Positions 34,194-43,458 are shown, numbered from the stretch's first letter. The stretch is DNA of 64,000 nt from DATHXC01 sp035459965 (GCA_035459965.1 DATHXC010000009.1:137709-201708), one strand, 5' to 3'. A program made the numbers and translations. The notes: generated by a model from the letters alone, not told the origin.

Positions 34194-35000
34194 CTAAAAA
34201 ATTGTTTTTGTGATTTTCTCAGTTCCTGTAATAAGGTCTTCAATTTCAACATTTGTTGGCTCCTTATTTTTGTTGTGATCACATAAATTCCTTAAGTCTG
34301 CAAGGTGCTGAATGAAACGCCACTGTGGTATTTCAATTATTGAGCCATCCTTTAGAATTTCTATGAAGTCATTTATTGTGGGATTTTTCTTATTAATTGA
34401 AATATTATGATTTGTACAAACTTGCCCAAGGTGCTTCTCAATTACCACCCCTGCAATAGCACCTGCAGCACGGTAAAATTTATTTTTTAGTAATAATCTG
34501 GCTGCTTCTAATTCTGAATCTAATAAATCTGCTTGTACAAGTTGCACCATATCGAATAGTGAGCTATCGAATCTTTTCTGTGCAGACTTTAGAATTGCTA
34601 ATTGTTGTTCGAATTGAGAGATTGCTGCAGACGGTCCAACTTTCAATTGGCTACCTAGAGTAACTCTTAATCCCTGCAGATAGTCTTCGATTACATAATT
34701 TCCATACGCAATTTCTTTTCTTGTTTTAGGTTTTTCATAGAGCCTAACAAAATCCATAAGTCGGTCAGGTATTAATTGTCTGATCACTGCATGTGCTTCC
34801 GAATACCAAGTTTGGTAACTTTTGGAAAACTTTGGGAGCAAATCAATAAATTTTTTATATTCGGCTGGTTTAAGGGCTTTTTTATAAATCTTTTCGAAAT
34901 CTACTGGATGGCACTCTCGCTGCATAGATAAAAGTAGAGTATCCCCATCGTTAATCAATTTTTGAATTTCTTCTTTATATTTATCTAAATTTGATTTCAA
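34194..35000 (-). CDS. AT-rich gene for a HEPN-like helical protein
   Basis: A 268-residue, largely helical and lysine-rich protein I do not recognise by name. The C-terminal part (about 165-268) resembles HEPN/DUF4145-like domains: a helix with AAGAIAGVVIEKHLGQVC, then LRNLCDHNKNKEPTN, in which R237 and H242 form the Rx4H motif typical of HEPN ribonucleases. The N-terminal part is a helical bundle with no known motif. Base composition is much richer in A and T than all neighbours, suggesting recent acquisition. No nucleotidyltransferase antitoxin is next to it. A role in RNA cleavage or defence is inference only. Confidence 0.6.
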   Translation of the reverse strand: MKSNLDKYKEEIQKLINDGDTLLLSMQRECHPVDFEKIYKKALKPAEYKKFIDLLPKFSKSYQTWYSEAHAVIRQLIPDRLMDFVRLYEKPKTRKEIAYGNYVIEDYLQGLRVTLGSQLKVGPSAAISQFEQQLAILKSAQKRFDSSLFDMVQLVQADLLDSELEAARLLLKNKFYRAAGAIAGVVIEKHLGQVCTNHNISINKKNPTINDFIEILKDGSIIEIPQWRFIQHLADLRNLCDHNKNKEPTNVEIEDLITGTEKITKTIF

Positions 35001-35039
35001 TTAATACTCCAGATTATTTTAAAGCAATCAAGCTATCTA

Positions 35040-35810
35040 TTATCCAGCAAGTCCCTTAAGCACATGCAACTGCCTCCTACTCACCGATACCGTTTCTGAA
35101 ATATCCTTCAGCAACGCCACCCAATGACTCTCACCATCTGCCCCTGCTGATTTTTCATAACCTAATATGCTGGCTTGCGCGACCAGGCAGTTGCGGTGCA
35201 GGCGCAGGAATTGCTCGCCGAATTCTTGTTCTATGCTGGTGAGTGAATCCTCGATCAGGTATTCACGCTCTTTGGTGCGCACGGTGGTGTATTTGAGCTC
35301 GGCGCGCAGGTAGATGACATCGGTGAGTGGTACCAGGATAACGCGGCCGCGCTCGCTAACGCTGAAGTGGGTGCGCCTTGGCTGTAGCGGACGGATGGCT
35401 TCGAGCTGGGCGGGCAAGAGTGCACGAGCCTTGTTGATGGCGGTTTGCAGGCGTTCCAGCCGGATGGGTTTGAGCAGGTAGTCTACCGCGTTCATGTCGA
35501 ATGCCTGTAATGCATAACCATCGAATGCGGTGGTAAAGATAATAGCGGGCGGTGGATTGAGTTTCTGCAGGTGCATGGCGGCTTCTATGCCGTCCATCTG
35601 CGGCATGCGGATATCGAGCAGCAGCACGTCAGCATGGGTTTCTTCGGCTAGTGCCAGTGCTTGTTTGCCGTTTTTGGCTTCGCCCACCAGCGTGATATTG
35701 TCGATATCACCAAGTAACTCGCGCAGGCGGTTACGCGCGGGGGCTTCGTCGTCGGCGATGAGTATCTTGAGTTGGCTGGTGATCATCTTTGGTTGTTTAT
35801 CGTAAAGCAT
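35040..35810 (-). CDS. LytTR response regulator (AlgR-like)
   Basis: A 256-residue response regulator. The receiver domain has the acidic pair at 20-21, the phosphorylated D66 in LLLDIRMPQMDG and K114 (YLLKPIRL). The C-terminal LytTR DNA-binding domain (about 155-256) has VIYLRAELKYTTV and FLRLHRNCLVA. It pairs with the sensor kinase six bases upstream. The arrangement beside argH and near hemC matches AlgR of Pseudomonas. An internal ATG at 35786 is a possible alternative start. Confidence 0.9.
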   Translation of the reverse strand: MLYDKQPKMITSQLKILIADDEAPARNRLRELLGDIDNITLVGEAKNGKQALALAEETHADVLLLDIRMPQMDGIEAAMHLQKLNPPPAIIFTTAFDGYALQAFDMNAVDYLLKPIRLERLQTAINKARALLPAQLEAIRPLQPRRTHFSVSERGRVILVPLTDVIYLRAELKYTTVRTKEREYLIEDSLTSIEQEFGEQFLRLHRNCLVAQASILGYEKSAGADGESHWVALLKDISETVSVSRRQLHVLKGLAG

Positions 35811-35816
35811 TCAAGC

Positions 35817-36908
35817 TTACTCGCCGGAGTGCGGGTGGTAGGGAATGATGATATGCACTTCATACACCTTGGCATTGTTTTTACTCACGGACTTGCTGCT
35901 GAGTGAGGCTTCGGCATCGAAATGCAGCGCCAATCGCTCGCGGATATTGGTCAGCGCCATTTTGTTGCCGCTTTGGTGGCCGCCCTGCGTGGTGTAGGGG
36001 TTGCTTAGCACCACATGTACCTCTTTACGGCTGGTGTAGATATTGACCTTGATGGTGCCGCCCTCGGGCATGGGCTCTATGCCGTGGTAGACGGCGTTTT
36101 CCAGCAGCGGTTGCAGTACTAGTGGCGGTATCAGTGCATCGGGTGGCATGCTGTCTATTTCCCACACGATATTCAGGCGTTCATCCAGCCGCAGTTTTTC
36201 CAGTGCGAGGTACTGGCGACAGAGCGCGATCTCCTTGGCCAGCGGCACCAGGTCGCGGTTATCGGCCATCAGTACGCGGAACAGGTCGGCCATGTCTTCC
36301 AGCGCGGTTTCGGCACGCGCAGGCTGGCTGCGGATCAGGGATAGCACGGCGTTGATGCTATTGAAGAGAAAGTGCGGGCGGATGCGCGCCTGCAAAGCCT
36401 GTAGCCGTGCCTCGGCAATGGCCGGGGTAAGCGCGCGGTGACGCAGGTTGAAGTAATACAGCACGATGGCGGCCGTGATGCCGGATAGCAGCCAGTTACG
36501 GGCCAAACCTGGCATTTCGTCAGCCGGGAAAACATAGCTGCCGAACAGGTAAATCACAGTGGTTGTGGCGATTGAGATCGCAATCACGCCGGCCACACCC
36601 CAATAATAGGGCAGCTTGACCAAGCGTGGAGAAGCGGCAAATAGTAGCAAAAAGCTTAGTAACAGCACAGGCTGGGTAAAAACCGAGAGCTCAGCCATCT
36701 GTTTCAGTGTGTCGACAAAGCCATGGCTTTGCAGAATGGCGGCAAACAGGGTGACCAGATTGACGATGACGAGGGTGCGCAGGCAGATGCCCAGATTCCT
36801 GAAATCCGGCAGGCGCATAATGGCGCGAGTGGAAGTGCTGCCATTTGAGCTCTTCTCTACAGAGTGCTCTTGCATGGAATTCTTGGGCTTTTGCTTTATA
36901 CTTGCCAT
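35817..36908 (-). CDS. LytS/AlgZ-type sensor histidine kinase
   Basis: A 363-residue sensor of the 5TM/His_kinase type. Four to five membrane helices span about 40-152. The phosphoacceptor H179 is in IRPHFLFNSINAVLSL. The ATPase part shows PPLVLQPLLENAVYHG and TNIRERL. It lacks the classical DHp domain, as does AlgZ (FimS). It probably phosphorylates the LytTR regulator downstream. Only 33 bases separate it from the divergent argH. Confidence 0.9.
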   Translation of the reverse strand: MASIKQKPKNSMQEHSVEKSSNGSTSTRAIMRLPDFRNLGICLRTLVIVNLVTLFAAILQSHGFVDTLKQMAELSVFTQPVLLLSFLLLFAASPRLVKLPYYWGVAGVIAISIATTTVIYLFGSYVFPADEMPGLARNWLLSGITAAIVLYYFNLRHRALTPAIAEARLQALQARIRPHFLFNSINAVLSLIRSQPARAETALEDMADLFRVLMADNRDLVPLAKEIALCRQYLALEKLRLDERLNIVWEIDSMPPDALIPPLVLQPLLENAVYHGIEPMPEGGTIKVNIYTSRKEVHVVLSNPYTTQGGHQSGNKMALTNIRERLALHFDAEASLSSKSVSKNNAKVYEVHIIIPYHPHSGE

Positions 36909-36941
36909 ATAACCCTATAATTAAACTTCACATTTATAAGC

Positions 36942-38357
36942 ATGCAACATACATCAGATCACACCCCTGAACAAGATAACGCCAAAACCTGGTCCGGCCG
37001 TTTCAATGAGCCGGTCGCGGAGCTGGTCAAGCGCTATACCGCTTCTGTCAGTTTCGACCAGCGTCTGGCCGAGTTCGACATACAGGGTTCGCTTGCGCAT
37101 TCACGCATGCTGGGCGCGCAGGGCATCATCAGCCTGGAAGATGTCGCCAGCATTCATCAAGGCCTGAACGAAATTCTGCAGGAGATTCGCAGCGGCAAAT
37201 TCGAATGGCTGCTGGACTTGGAAGACGTACACCTCAATATCGAGAAACGCCTGACCGACAAGATTGGCGATGCAGGTAAGCGCCTGCACACAGGCCGCTC
37301 ACGTAACGACCAGGTGGCGACCGATGTGCGCCTCTGGCTGCGTAACGCCACAGATGGCGTAATTGCCGGTATCCGTAAATTACAGCTGTCGATAGTCGAC
37401 TTGGCCGAAGAGCATTTCGATACCGCCATGCCCGGTTTTACCCATTTACAGGTAGCGCAACCTGTGACGTTCGGACACCACCTGCTGGCCTATTTTGAGA
37501 TGTTGCAGCGCGATGCCGGGCGTTTCGCCGATGCACGCAAGCGTATAAACCGTCTGCCACTGGGTGCTGCAGCGCTAGCGGGTACTAGCTATCCTATCAA
37601 TCGCGAAATGGTGGCACAGGAGCTTGGTTTTGACGGCGTATGTGAAAACTCGCTAGATGCAGTGTCCGATCGTGACTTCGCCATTGAATTCACTGCCGCC
37701 GCCGCGCTGGTGATGACGCATCTTTCACGTTTCTCGGAAGAGCTGATCCTGTGGTCCAGCCCCAGGTTTGGATTCATCGATATCGCCGACCGTTTCTGTA
37801 CCGGCTCTTCCATCATGCCGCAAAAGAAAAACCCGGACGTGCCGGAACTGGTGCGAGGCAAGACAGGCCGTGTTACTGGCCACCTGATGGCACTGCTGAC
37901 CCTGATGAAGGGCCAGCCGCTGGCCTACAACAAGGACAACCAGGAAGACAAGGAGCCTTTGTTCGATACAGCGGATACCTTGTTGGTAACGCTGGAAATC
38001 TATGCCGATATGTTGCGTGGAATCAAGGTGGATAAAGCTGCCATGCGCCTAGCTGCTGCGGAAGGCTTTGCTACTGCGACTGACCTGGCCGATTATCTGG
38101 TGAAAAAGGGCACGCCATTCCGAGATGCACATGAAGTAGTGGCTTTGGCAGTACGCCATGCGGTGGATAAAGGTTGCGACCTGGCTGATCTGTCCTTGGC
38201 CGAGCTGCAGAAATTCAGCCAGTACATCAGCGATGATGTCTATGAAGTGCTGACGCTGGAAGGCTCACTGGCTAGCCGCAACCACATTGGCGGTACCGCA
38301 CCTAATCAAGTCAAACTGGCGATTGGTCGTGCACGGCTGGCGCTTGAGGCAAGCTGA
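36942..38357 (+). CDS. argH: Argininosuccinate lyase
   Basis: A 471-residue enzyme that splits argininosuccinate into arginine and fumarate, the last step of arginine synthesis. Signatures include TGRSRNDQVATD, the HLQVAQPVTFGH region and the fumarase-superfamily loop GSSIMPQKKNPD with the catalytic serine. It is divergent from the AlgZ-like sensor, an ancient arrangement. Another arginine gene, argC, lies at 55.8 kb in the window. Confidence 0.98.
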   Translation: MQHTSDHTPEQDNAKTWSGRFNEPVAELVKRYTASVSFDQRLAEFDIQGSLAHSRMLGAQGIISLEDVASIHQGLNEILQEIRSGKFEWLLDLEDVHLNIEKRLTDKIGDAGKRLHTGRSRNDQVATDVRLWLRNATDGVIAGIRKLQLSIVDLAEEHFDTAMPGFTHLQVAQPVTFGHHLLAYFEMLQRDAGRFADARKRINRLPLGAAALAGTSYPINREMVAQELGFDGVCENSLDAVSDRDFAIEFTAAAALVMTHLSRFSEELILWSSPRFGFIDIADRFCTGSSIMPQKKNPDVPELVRGKTGRVTGHLMALLTLMKGQPLAYNKDNQEDKEPLFDTADTLLVTLEIYADMLRGIKVDKAAMRLAAAEGFATATDLADYLVKKGTPFRDAHEVVALAVRHAVDKGCDLADLSLAELQKFSQYISDDVYEVLTLEGSLASRNHIGGTAPNQVKLAIGRARLALEAS

Positions 38358-38362
38358 TATAG

Positions 38363-39886
38363 ATGGTCAGGCGCTTGCACAGCGCTGTACTTAACCCCGG
38401 CGTAAGGCAAGCAGCCTTACGCCAATCTATTTTTTCCTTTTTATCGCTTCTACTCGCTTTAACACTTTTTTCTAATCACAGTTTAGCTAACGAACCAGTC
38501 AACACCAAGGGCGCAGGCATCAGCTGGCCCGTTTTGCCGGGCGAGAGTGTGGAGCGGCTGGCAGCCCAGTTTTTTCCCAACAATAATCCCATGCAGCAGC
38601 AGTTTGTGACGAAAACGTTGGAACTGAGTCACCAGTACCATCCCAACTTGACCTCTGCCAAGGTGTTCAAGCAGGCTGCAGTAATCACTATCCCCGATCT
38701 TAAAACGCTATCCATTGACCTTAATCCTGACCAGCCTGATGCGGGCACTACGGCGCCGACAGCTACCGGCTTGCACCTGAGCTATCAATTACAGTATCCG
38801 GTCAAAGGCAACGCTACGCCACAATCTGCTGAAAGCCTGGTGCCGCCAGCCATGAAGGCCGAATATGAGCGCTTGGTAAAGCGCGACCGCGACTTGAAGC
38901 TGGCCTCACAGAATCAGGACGAGCATATCGCCAGCCTTGAGAAAATACTGGGGGAAGTGAAACCCAAAGTTGACGCTATCCTTGCCGAGGGAGCAGAAGA
39001 GGTTGCTGCTGAAACTGTTGAGCCTAGTCCCGAACCTGATATTCAGACTGACCTTATGGCTGGTGATAAGCCTGCGCCCAAAGCCAGCCTGTTACAGCAA
39101 CTTCGTCCATTTAATAATCTGCTTTTTGGTGCGGGAGCCGTACTGGTCCTGCTTTTTCTGATCTGGTATTCGCGCAGAAGACGCGCGCAGCAGTTTGCCA
39201 GCCTGAGCGGATTGAATACCTTTATATATGACACATTGCTACAGCCGGAAGTCAGAGATAGCGACTACGTTGGTGAAAAGTCAAAGGTGGTGGATTTAAC
39301 AGCTCGAGAGGAAAAACCTGCAAGTGAGGTGCAACCTGAGTTAGAGCCAATTGCTAGCGTTGAAGCCAGCATGACTGAAACAGCTGACCAAACATCAGTA
39401 CAGCCTGAGCAAACATTGCCAGATTCACCAGAAGAAGAGGCCGAAGCGGTGATCTCCAGCGCCAGCATATTGATGGGTGCAGGTCATAGCAAACAGGCGC
39501 AGGTGCTGTTGGAGGCTTATCTACAGATGAATCCTCAACAGTCGGTGTACCCGTGGTTGTATCTGCTGGATATCCACCGCAGCCTGAACCAGAAGGCCGA
39601 GTTTCAGCGCCTGCTTAGCCGCCTGCATGATAATTTCAATGTGATGTTGCCACAGTGGGAAGACAAAGAAGTTGATATTGAGGTGCCGGAAAGTCTGGAA
39701 GAGTATCCGCATGTGATGAAACAATTGCAGCGCATCTGGCAAAAAAGCGAAGCAGCGGCCTACCTTAATACTTTATTGCTGGACAGGCGGGAAGGGGAGC
39801 GTGTAGGCTTTAGTCTACAAGTGCTGCAAGAAATCGCCATGCTGCAAAAAGTTTTAGAAATACGTGATCAATTTTCGATCAGGTAG
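38363..39886 (+). CDS. FimV-like envelope protein, copy 1
   Basis: A 507-residue inner-membrane protein. An N-terminal signal segment (about 21-43) is followed by a LysM-like domain (LPGESVERLAAQFFPNN ... ITIPDL), a short coiled coil (165-200), one transmembrane helix at 251-270 and an acidic linker. The C-terminal region is tetratricopeptide-like (SILMGAGHSKQAQVLLEAYL). This is the layout of FimV/HubP-type proteins that organise cell poles or pili, but the sequence is too short and divergent for a firm name. It follows argH by five bases and is followed by a paralogue. Confidence 0.75.
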   Translation: MVRRLHSAVLNPGVRQAALRQSIFSFLSLLLALTLFSNHSLANEPVNTKGAGISWPVLPGESVERLAAQFFPNNNPMQQQFVTKTLELSHQYHPNLTSAKVFKQAAVITIPDLKTLSIDLNPDQPDAGTTAPTATGLHLSYQLQYPVKGNATPQSAESLVPPAMKAEYERLVKRDRDLKLASQNQDEHIASLEKILGEVKPKVDAILAEGAEEVAAETVEPSPEPDIQTDLMAGDKPAPKASLLQQLRPFNNLLFGAGAVLVLLFLIWYSRRRRAQQFASLSGLNTFIYDTLLQPEVRDSDYVGEKSKVVDLTAREEKPASEVQPELEPIASVEASMTETADQTSVQPEQTLPDSPEEEAEAVISSASILMGAGHSKQAQVLLEAYLQMNPQQSVYPWLYLLDIHRSLNQKAEFQRLLSRLHDNFNVMLPQWEDKEVDIEVPESLEEYPHVMKQLQRIWQKSEAAAYLNTLLLDRREGERVGFSLQVLQEIAMLQKVLEIRDQFSIR

Positions 39887-39940
39887 CAACATTTTTTAGA
39901 GTGGTTCGTTAAGAACATAACGGCGGCGATTAAGTTAAAC

Positions 39941-41425
39941 ATGGTGTATAGAAAAGTCCTGCTCTGTTCGATGTCTGTGCTAATGATGCATATCAGTTTG
40001 CATAGTGGCTTTGCTATTTCTGAACCATTAGATGGTGATTTGTCGGCTTCTGCCCATACTCTTAGCTGGCAAATGTTGCCGGGTGACAGCATCAACCGTC
40101 TTGCTGCTCTGTTTTACCCCCGTAACAGTTATATGCAGCAACGATTTGTAGCAAAAACGTTGGCACTCAACCGAAAATACCAGGGTACGCTCAACCCTGC
40201 GCGGGTGTATGACGAAAGCAATTTCATCGTCATCCCTGATCTCAAATATTTATCCATGCAGGCCAGCCCGACCAAATTCAGGTCTGTAGTTGCTACGCAG
40301 CCAGGTAGGATGCTCAAGGTCGCGCATTCGCCAATGCCAGTGGGTGACAATCAGTTCTTGGCGAAGATACAAGTAGAATACGAAATCCTGATCCAGCAAA
40401 ATTCAATATTAAAACAAGAGCTGGCGCACCTTAATGAACATCTTGCTGGTTTGCAAAAAACGCTGGAAGAAATGTTTGTATTGGCCAGCAAGATATTGGC
40501 GCAACAGCCTGCCGTTGAATCTGCGCCGGATCAAGTGGCACAAACCCCAGTTATATCCCCAATTGCTGAGCCACAAATTACACCCCTAGAAACTAAGCCT
40601 CTGGAAACCAAGCCAGCCCCAGCCGTGGCAGAAAAAATGCAGCCATCAGCTGCGAAAAAAATAGTGAATATGACGGCGGAAAATAAAAAGACGGCCAGCC
40701 AGCCAGCCCCCTCATCCTGGAGCTGGGAAACGGCACTATCGTTTAAAAAACAGGATGCGCTATTTCCCCTCATATTGACGTTGGTGGCTCTGCTGACGGT
40801 GATACTGCTCATCGGTAGCTGGGCCGTGAGCTGGTATCACAATCGATCAAAACAGCCAGAAGAAAGCGATAAGCCACTTTCCATTCCGCCCGCAGAAATT
40901 GTGGGCTTTGCGGTGACTGAAAACGGGGTGAATGAAACGCCTGAATCAGTGATTGCACGTGCGGGTGGCCTGATGGCCAATGACAAGCACAGCGAGGCCA
41001 TATCGCTATTGGAAATGTATATCCGCGAACTGCCTACGCACTCAGTTTATCCATGGTTGTATCTGCTGGAGATACGCCATAAATTGGGACAAAAAGCTGA
41101 GTTCGATGAACTGGTGGAGCGACTTCACAACACCTTTAATGTCCAGCCACCGGCTTGGGAGGACAGGCAAAGTGGGGTGGTGATAGATAGCAGCCTGGAG
41201 GATTTTCCACATATCGTGACAGAGCTGGAACGTCTTTGGACGAGTGATGATGCGGTGCATTACCTGACCGAATTACAACTTGATAATCGCCGCGGTGAGC
41301 GCACCGGTTTTAGTGTGGAAGTGATGAAAGAGATCACGGTGTTGCAGAAGATACTGGAAACCCGCGGTGAATATGCCGCGGAGCCTAGCCACAAGCCTGA
41401 GTTGCGATTAGTGTCTTCAGCCTAA
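39941..41425 (+). CDS. FimV-like envelope protein, copy 2
   Basis: A 494-residue paralogue of the preceding protein with the same order: signal peptide, LysM-like domain (LPGDSINRLAALFYPRN), coiled coil (145-185), a threonine/proline-rich linker with a small repeat (LETKP twice), a transmembrane helix at about 273-297 and the C-terminal repeat domain. The C-termini are the most alike (SVYPWLYLLDI against SVYPWLYLLEI; GERVGFSLQVLQEI against GERTGFSVEVMKEI). The middle is diverged. A local duplication is likely. Its last nine bases overlap the convergent hemW. Confidence 0.75.
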   Translation: MVYRKVLLCSMSVLMMHISLHSGFAISEPLDGDLSASAHTLSWQMLPGDSINRLAALFYPRNSYMQQRFVAKTLALNRKYQGTLNPARVYDESNFIVIPDLKYLSMQASPTKFRSVVATQPGRMLKVAHSPMPVGDNQFLAKIQVEYEILIQQNSILKQELAHLNEHLAGLQKTLEEMFVLASKILAQQPAVESAPDQVAQTPVISPIAEPQITPLETKPLETKPAPAVAEKMQPSAAKKIVNMTAENKKTASQPAPSSWSWETALSFKKQDALFPLILTLVALLTVILLIGSWAVSWYHNRSKQPEESDKPLSIPPAEIVGFAVTENGVNETPESVIARAGGLMANDKHSEAISLLEMYIRELPTHSVYPWLYLLEIRHKLGQKAEFDELVERLHNTFNVQPPAWEDRQSGVVIDSSLEDFPHIVTELERLWTSDDAVHYLTELQLDNRRGERTGFSVEVMKEITVLQKILETRGEYAAEPSHKPELRLVSSA

Positions 41426-42583
41426 AAACAGCTGTAGTAACTCATTCAAAAAGCGCTGCCCCAGCAGGGTGGGCTTGATGATCTCCCGATTATATTCCCC
41501 ACTAATCTCCAGTAAGCCCTTGGCTTTTGCTTGTTTAACAGCAGTTTCTACCGCGCTGATAGGCAAGCCGGTGCGTTGCTGAAACAGGCCGATCTCAAAA
41601 CCCTCGGTTAGCCTCAACGTGTTCATCATGAATTCAAAGCCAAGCTCATCTGCGCTAATTGCCCATTCATTATCAACAGCCTGTCCAAATGGCGCCTTTT
41701 CAAGATAGCGGTTGGGGTGTTTGTGACGGCTTTGGCGCACGATTTTATCGTGAAAGCTTAATTTTGAATGCGCACCGGCCCCTATGCCCAGGTAATCGCC
41801 GAACTGCCAGTAGTTGAGGTTATGTCGGCAACGCTGCCCCTTTTTGGCAAAGCCGGAAGTCTCGTAATGCTCATAGCCATTCTTAGCCAGTAATTCTTCA
41901 ATAGCCTCCTGCATTTCTGCGCTGGTATCGTCGTCCGGCAAGCTAGGCGGAGTGCGGTGGAAGGGCGTGTTGGGTTCTAGCGTGAGGTGGTAAAAAGACA
42001 AATGCGCCGGGCCGAAATCACAGGCGGTCTGCGCATCTTTCAAGGCATCGGCCAGGCTTTGTTGCGGCAAGGCGTACATCACATCCAGATTCACCGCATC
42101 GAAAGTGCGTAATGCCAGCTCTGCAGCAGCGCGCGCTTGCTTGTCGTCATGGATGCGCCCTAACGCTGCCAGATAGCGGCTATCAAAACTCTGGATGCCC
42201 AGAGATACGCGATTCACACCCGCCTCTTTGTAGCCCTGGAAATGCGCAGAATCCACAGTGCCAGGATTAGCCTCGAGCGTAACCTCTGCGCCGTATTCGA
42301 GTGGGGTGAGCATGCGCACATGACTTAAAATTTTGTCTATGGCTTCAGCCGAAAACAGGCTGGGCGTGCCTCCGCCAAAGAATATGCTATGGATCTTGCG
42401 TCCCCAGATTTGCGGCGTGGCCTGCTCCAGGTCGGCAATCAGCGCATCCACATAAGCTGCTTCGGGGATTTTAGTTCTGGATTCATGCGAATTGAAGTCG
42501 CAATAAGGGCATTTCTTGACGCACCATGGGATATGGATATACAGCGCCAACGGCGGCGGAGCTTTTAACCCGGAAATAGTCAC
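41417..42583 (-). CDS. hemW: HemW radical-SAM haem chaperone
   Basis: A 388-residue radical-SAM protein. The cluster motif C21-x3-C25-x2-C28 is in PWCVKKCPYCDF, and IHSIFFGGGTPSLF follows. It lacks the N-terminal and other features of the true anaerobic oxidase HemN, so the modern name HemW, a haem chaperone for respiratory enzymes, is preferred. It ends the leftward rph-rdgB-small ORF-hemW group. Confidence 0.94.
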   Translation of the reverse strand: MTISGLKAPPPLALYIHIPWCVKKCPYCDFNSHESRTKIPEAAYVDALIADLEQATPQIWGRKIHSIFFGGGTPSLFSAEAIDKILSHVRMLTPLEYGAEVTLEANPGTVDSAHFQGYKEAGVNRVSLGIQSFDSRYLAALGRIHDDKQARAAAELALRTFDAVNLDVMYALPQQSLADALKDAQTACDFGPAHLSFYHLTLEPNTPFHRTPPSLPDDDTSAEMQEAIEELLAKNGYEHYETSGFAKKGQRCRHNLNYWQFGDYLGIGAGAHSKLSFHDKIVRQSRHKHPNRYLEKAPFGQAVDNEWAISADELGFEFMMNTLRLTEGFEIGLFQQRTGLPISAVETAVKQAKAKGLLEISGEYNREIIKPTLLGQRFLNELLQLFLG

Positions 42584-42605
42584 TTCGCCTGCAATGGGCG
42601 CAGTG

Positions 42606-42854
42606 CTACTTACCGGTATTATTGGGATGGTTTTGCTGATAGGGATTCACCAGTTGGTCTACGAGCTTGTGCAAAGCCTCGCGCATCTGCTCTTCGGACA
42701 CTTCCATCAGCAGGCCGTCTTCCAGCGCATCCTGTGCGATCTGTTTGAGCTCGTCAAAATTTTCAGTCATCACTTTGACTTTTTCGGTGCAGGCAACCAC
42801 GCTGCCGTCATCCCGCAGCCATTTGGGCCATGCTTGTGGTTTTGGTGCGCTCAT
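42606..42854 (-). CDS. Small conserved hypothetical protein
   Basis: An 82-residue soluble, acidic protein with no motif I recognise (starts MSAPKPQAWPKWLRDDGSVV; mostly helical after residue 28). Its start overlaps the rdgB stop by four bases (ATGA) and it ends 22 bases before hemW. Tight packing in this operon supports it being real. Function is unknown. Confidence 0.8.
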   Translation of the reverse strand: MSAPKPQAWPKWLRDDGSVVACTEKVKVMTENFDELKQIAQDALEDGLLMEVSEEQMREALHKLVDQLVNPYQQNHPNNTGK

Positions 42855-43456
42855 AAGGCGAGTCTTTCCAGCTTGTGCAGCAATTTTGCCATGGCCTGAC
42901 CGCGATGGCTGATGCGGCTTTTGATCTCCAGCGGCAGCTCAGCGACGGTTTTGCCAGTCTTGGCATCCAGGAACAATGGATCATAGCCAAAGCCATCGGT
43001 TCCTTTGGGTTCAGACAATATTTCGCCTTGCCAGATGCCTTCTGCAATTAAAGGTTGCGGGTCATCCGCATAGCGCACCAGCACTACGACACAGTAAAAA
43101 TGCGCTTCGCGCTGCGTTTTACCGTGCAGCGCTTCCAAGAGTTTCTCGTTATTACGTGCATCAGATTTAGGCTCTCCAGCATAGCGCGCAGAAAGCACGC
43201 CAGGCATGCCTTGCAGGGCATCGACGCAAATGCCGGAATCATCTGCCAGCGCAGGCAGGCCGGTATGCTGGCTGGCATGGCGTGCTTTGGCCAGCGCGTT
43301 TTCGATAAAGGTGCAAAAAGGCTCTTCAGCCTCTGGTACATTCAAGTGCGATTGTGGGATGACCTCGATCTTGAGCGGCGCCAGCAGATGCTGGATCTCA
43401 CGCAGCTTGCCTGCGTTGCCGCTGGCGATGACCAGTTTTTTAAAAGGCAAAGACAT
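42851..43456 (-). CDS. rdgB: XTP/dITP diphosphatase (RdgB/HAM1)
   Basis: A 201-residue house-cleaning enzyme that hydrolyses deaminated purine nucleotides such as dITP and XTP. Motifs: VIASGNAGKLREI, ADDSGICVDAL, GVLSARYAGEP, FGYDPLF and the final SHRGQAM. It lies two bases after rph. Confidence 0.97.
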   Translation of the reverse strand: MSLPFKKLVIASGNAGKLREIQHLLAPLKIEVIPQSHLNVPEAEEPFCTFIENALAKARHASQHTGLPALADDSGICVDALQGMPGVLSARYAGEPKSDARNNEKLLEALHGKTQREAHFYCVVVLVRYADDPQPLIAEGIWQGEILSEPKGTDGFGYDPLFLDAKTGKTVAELPLEIKSRISHRGQAMAKLLHKLERLAL

Positions 43457-43458
43457 AT

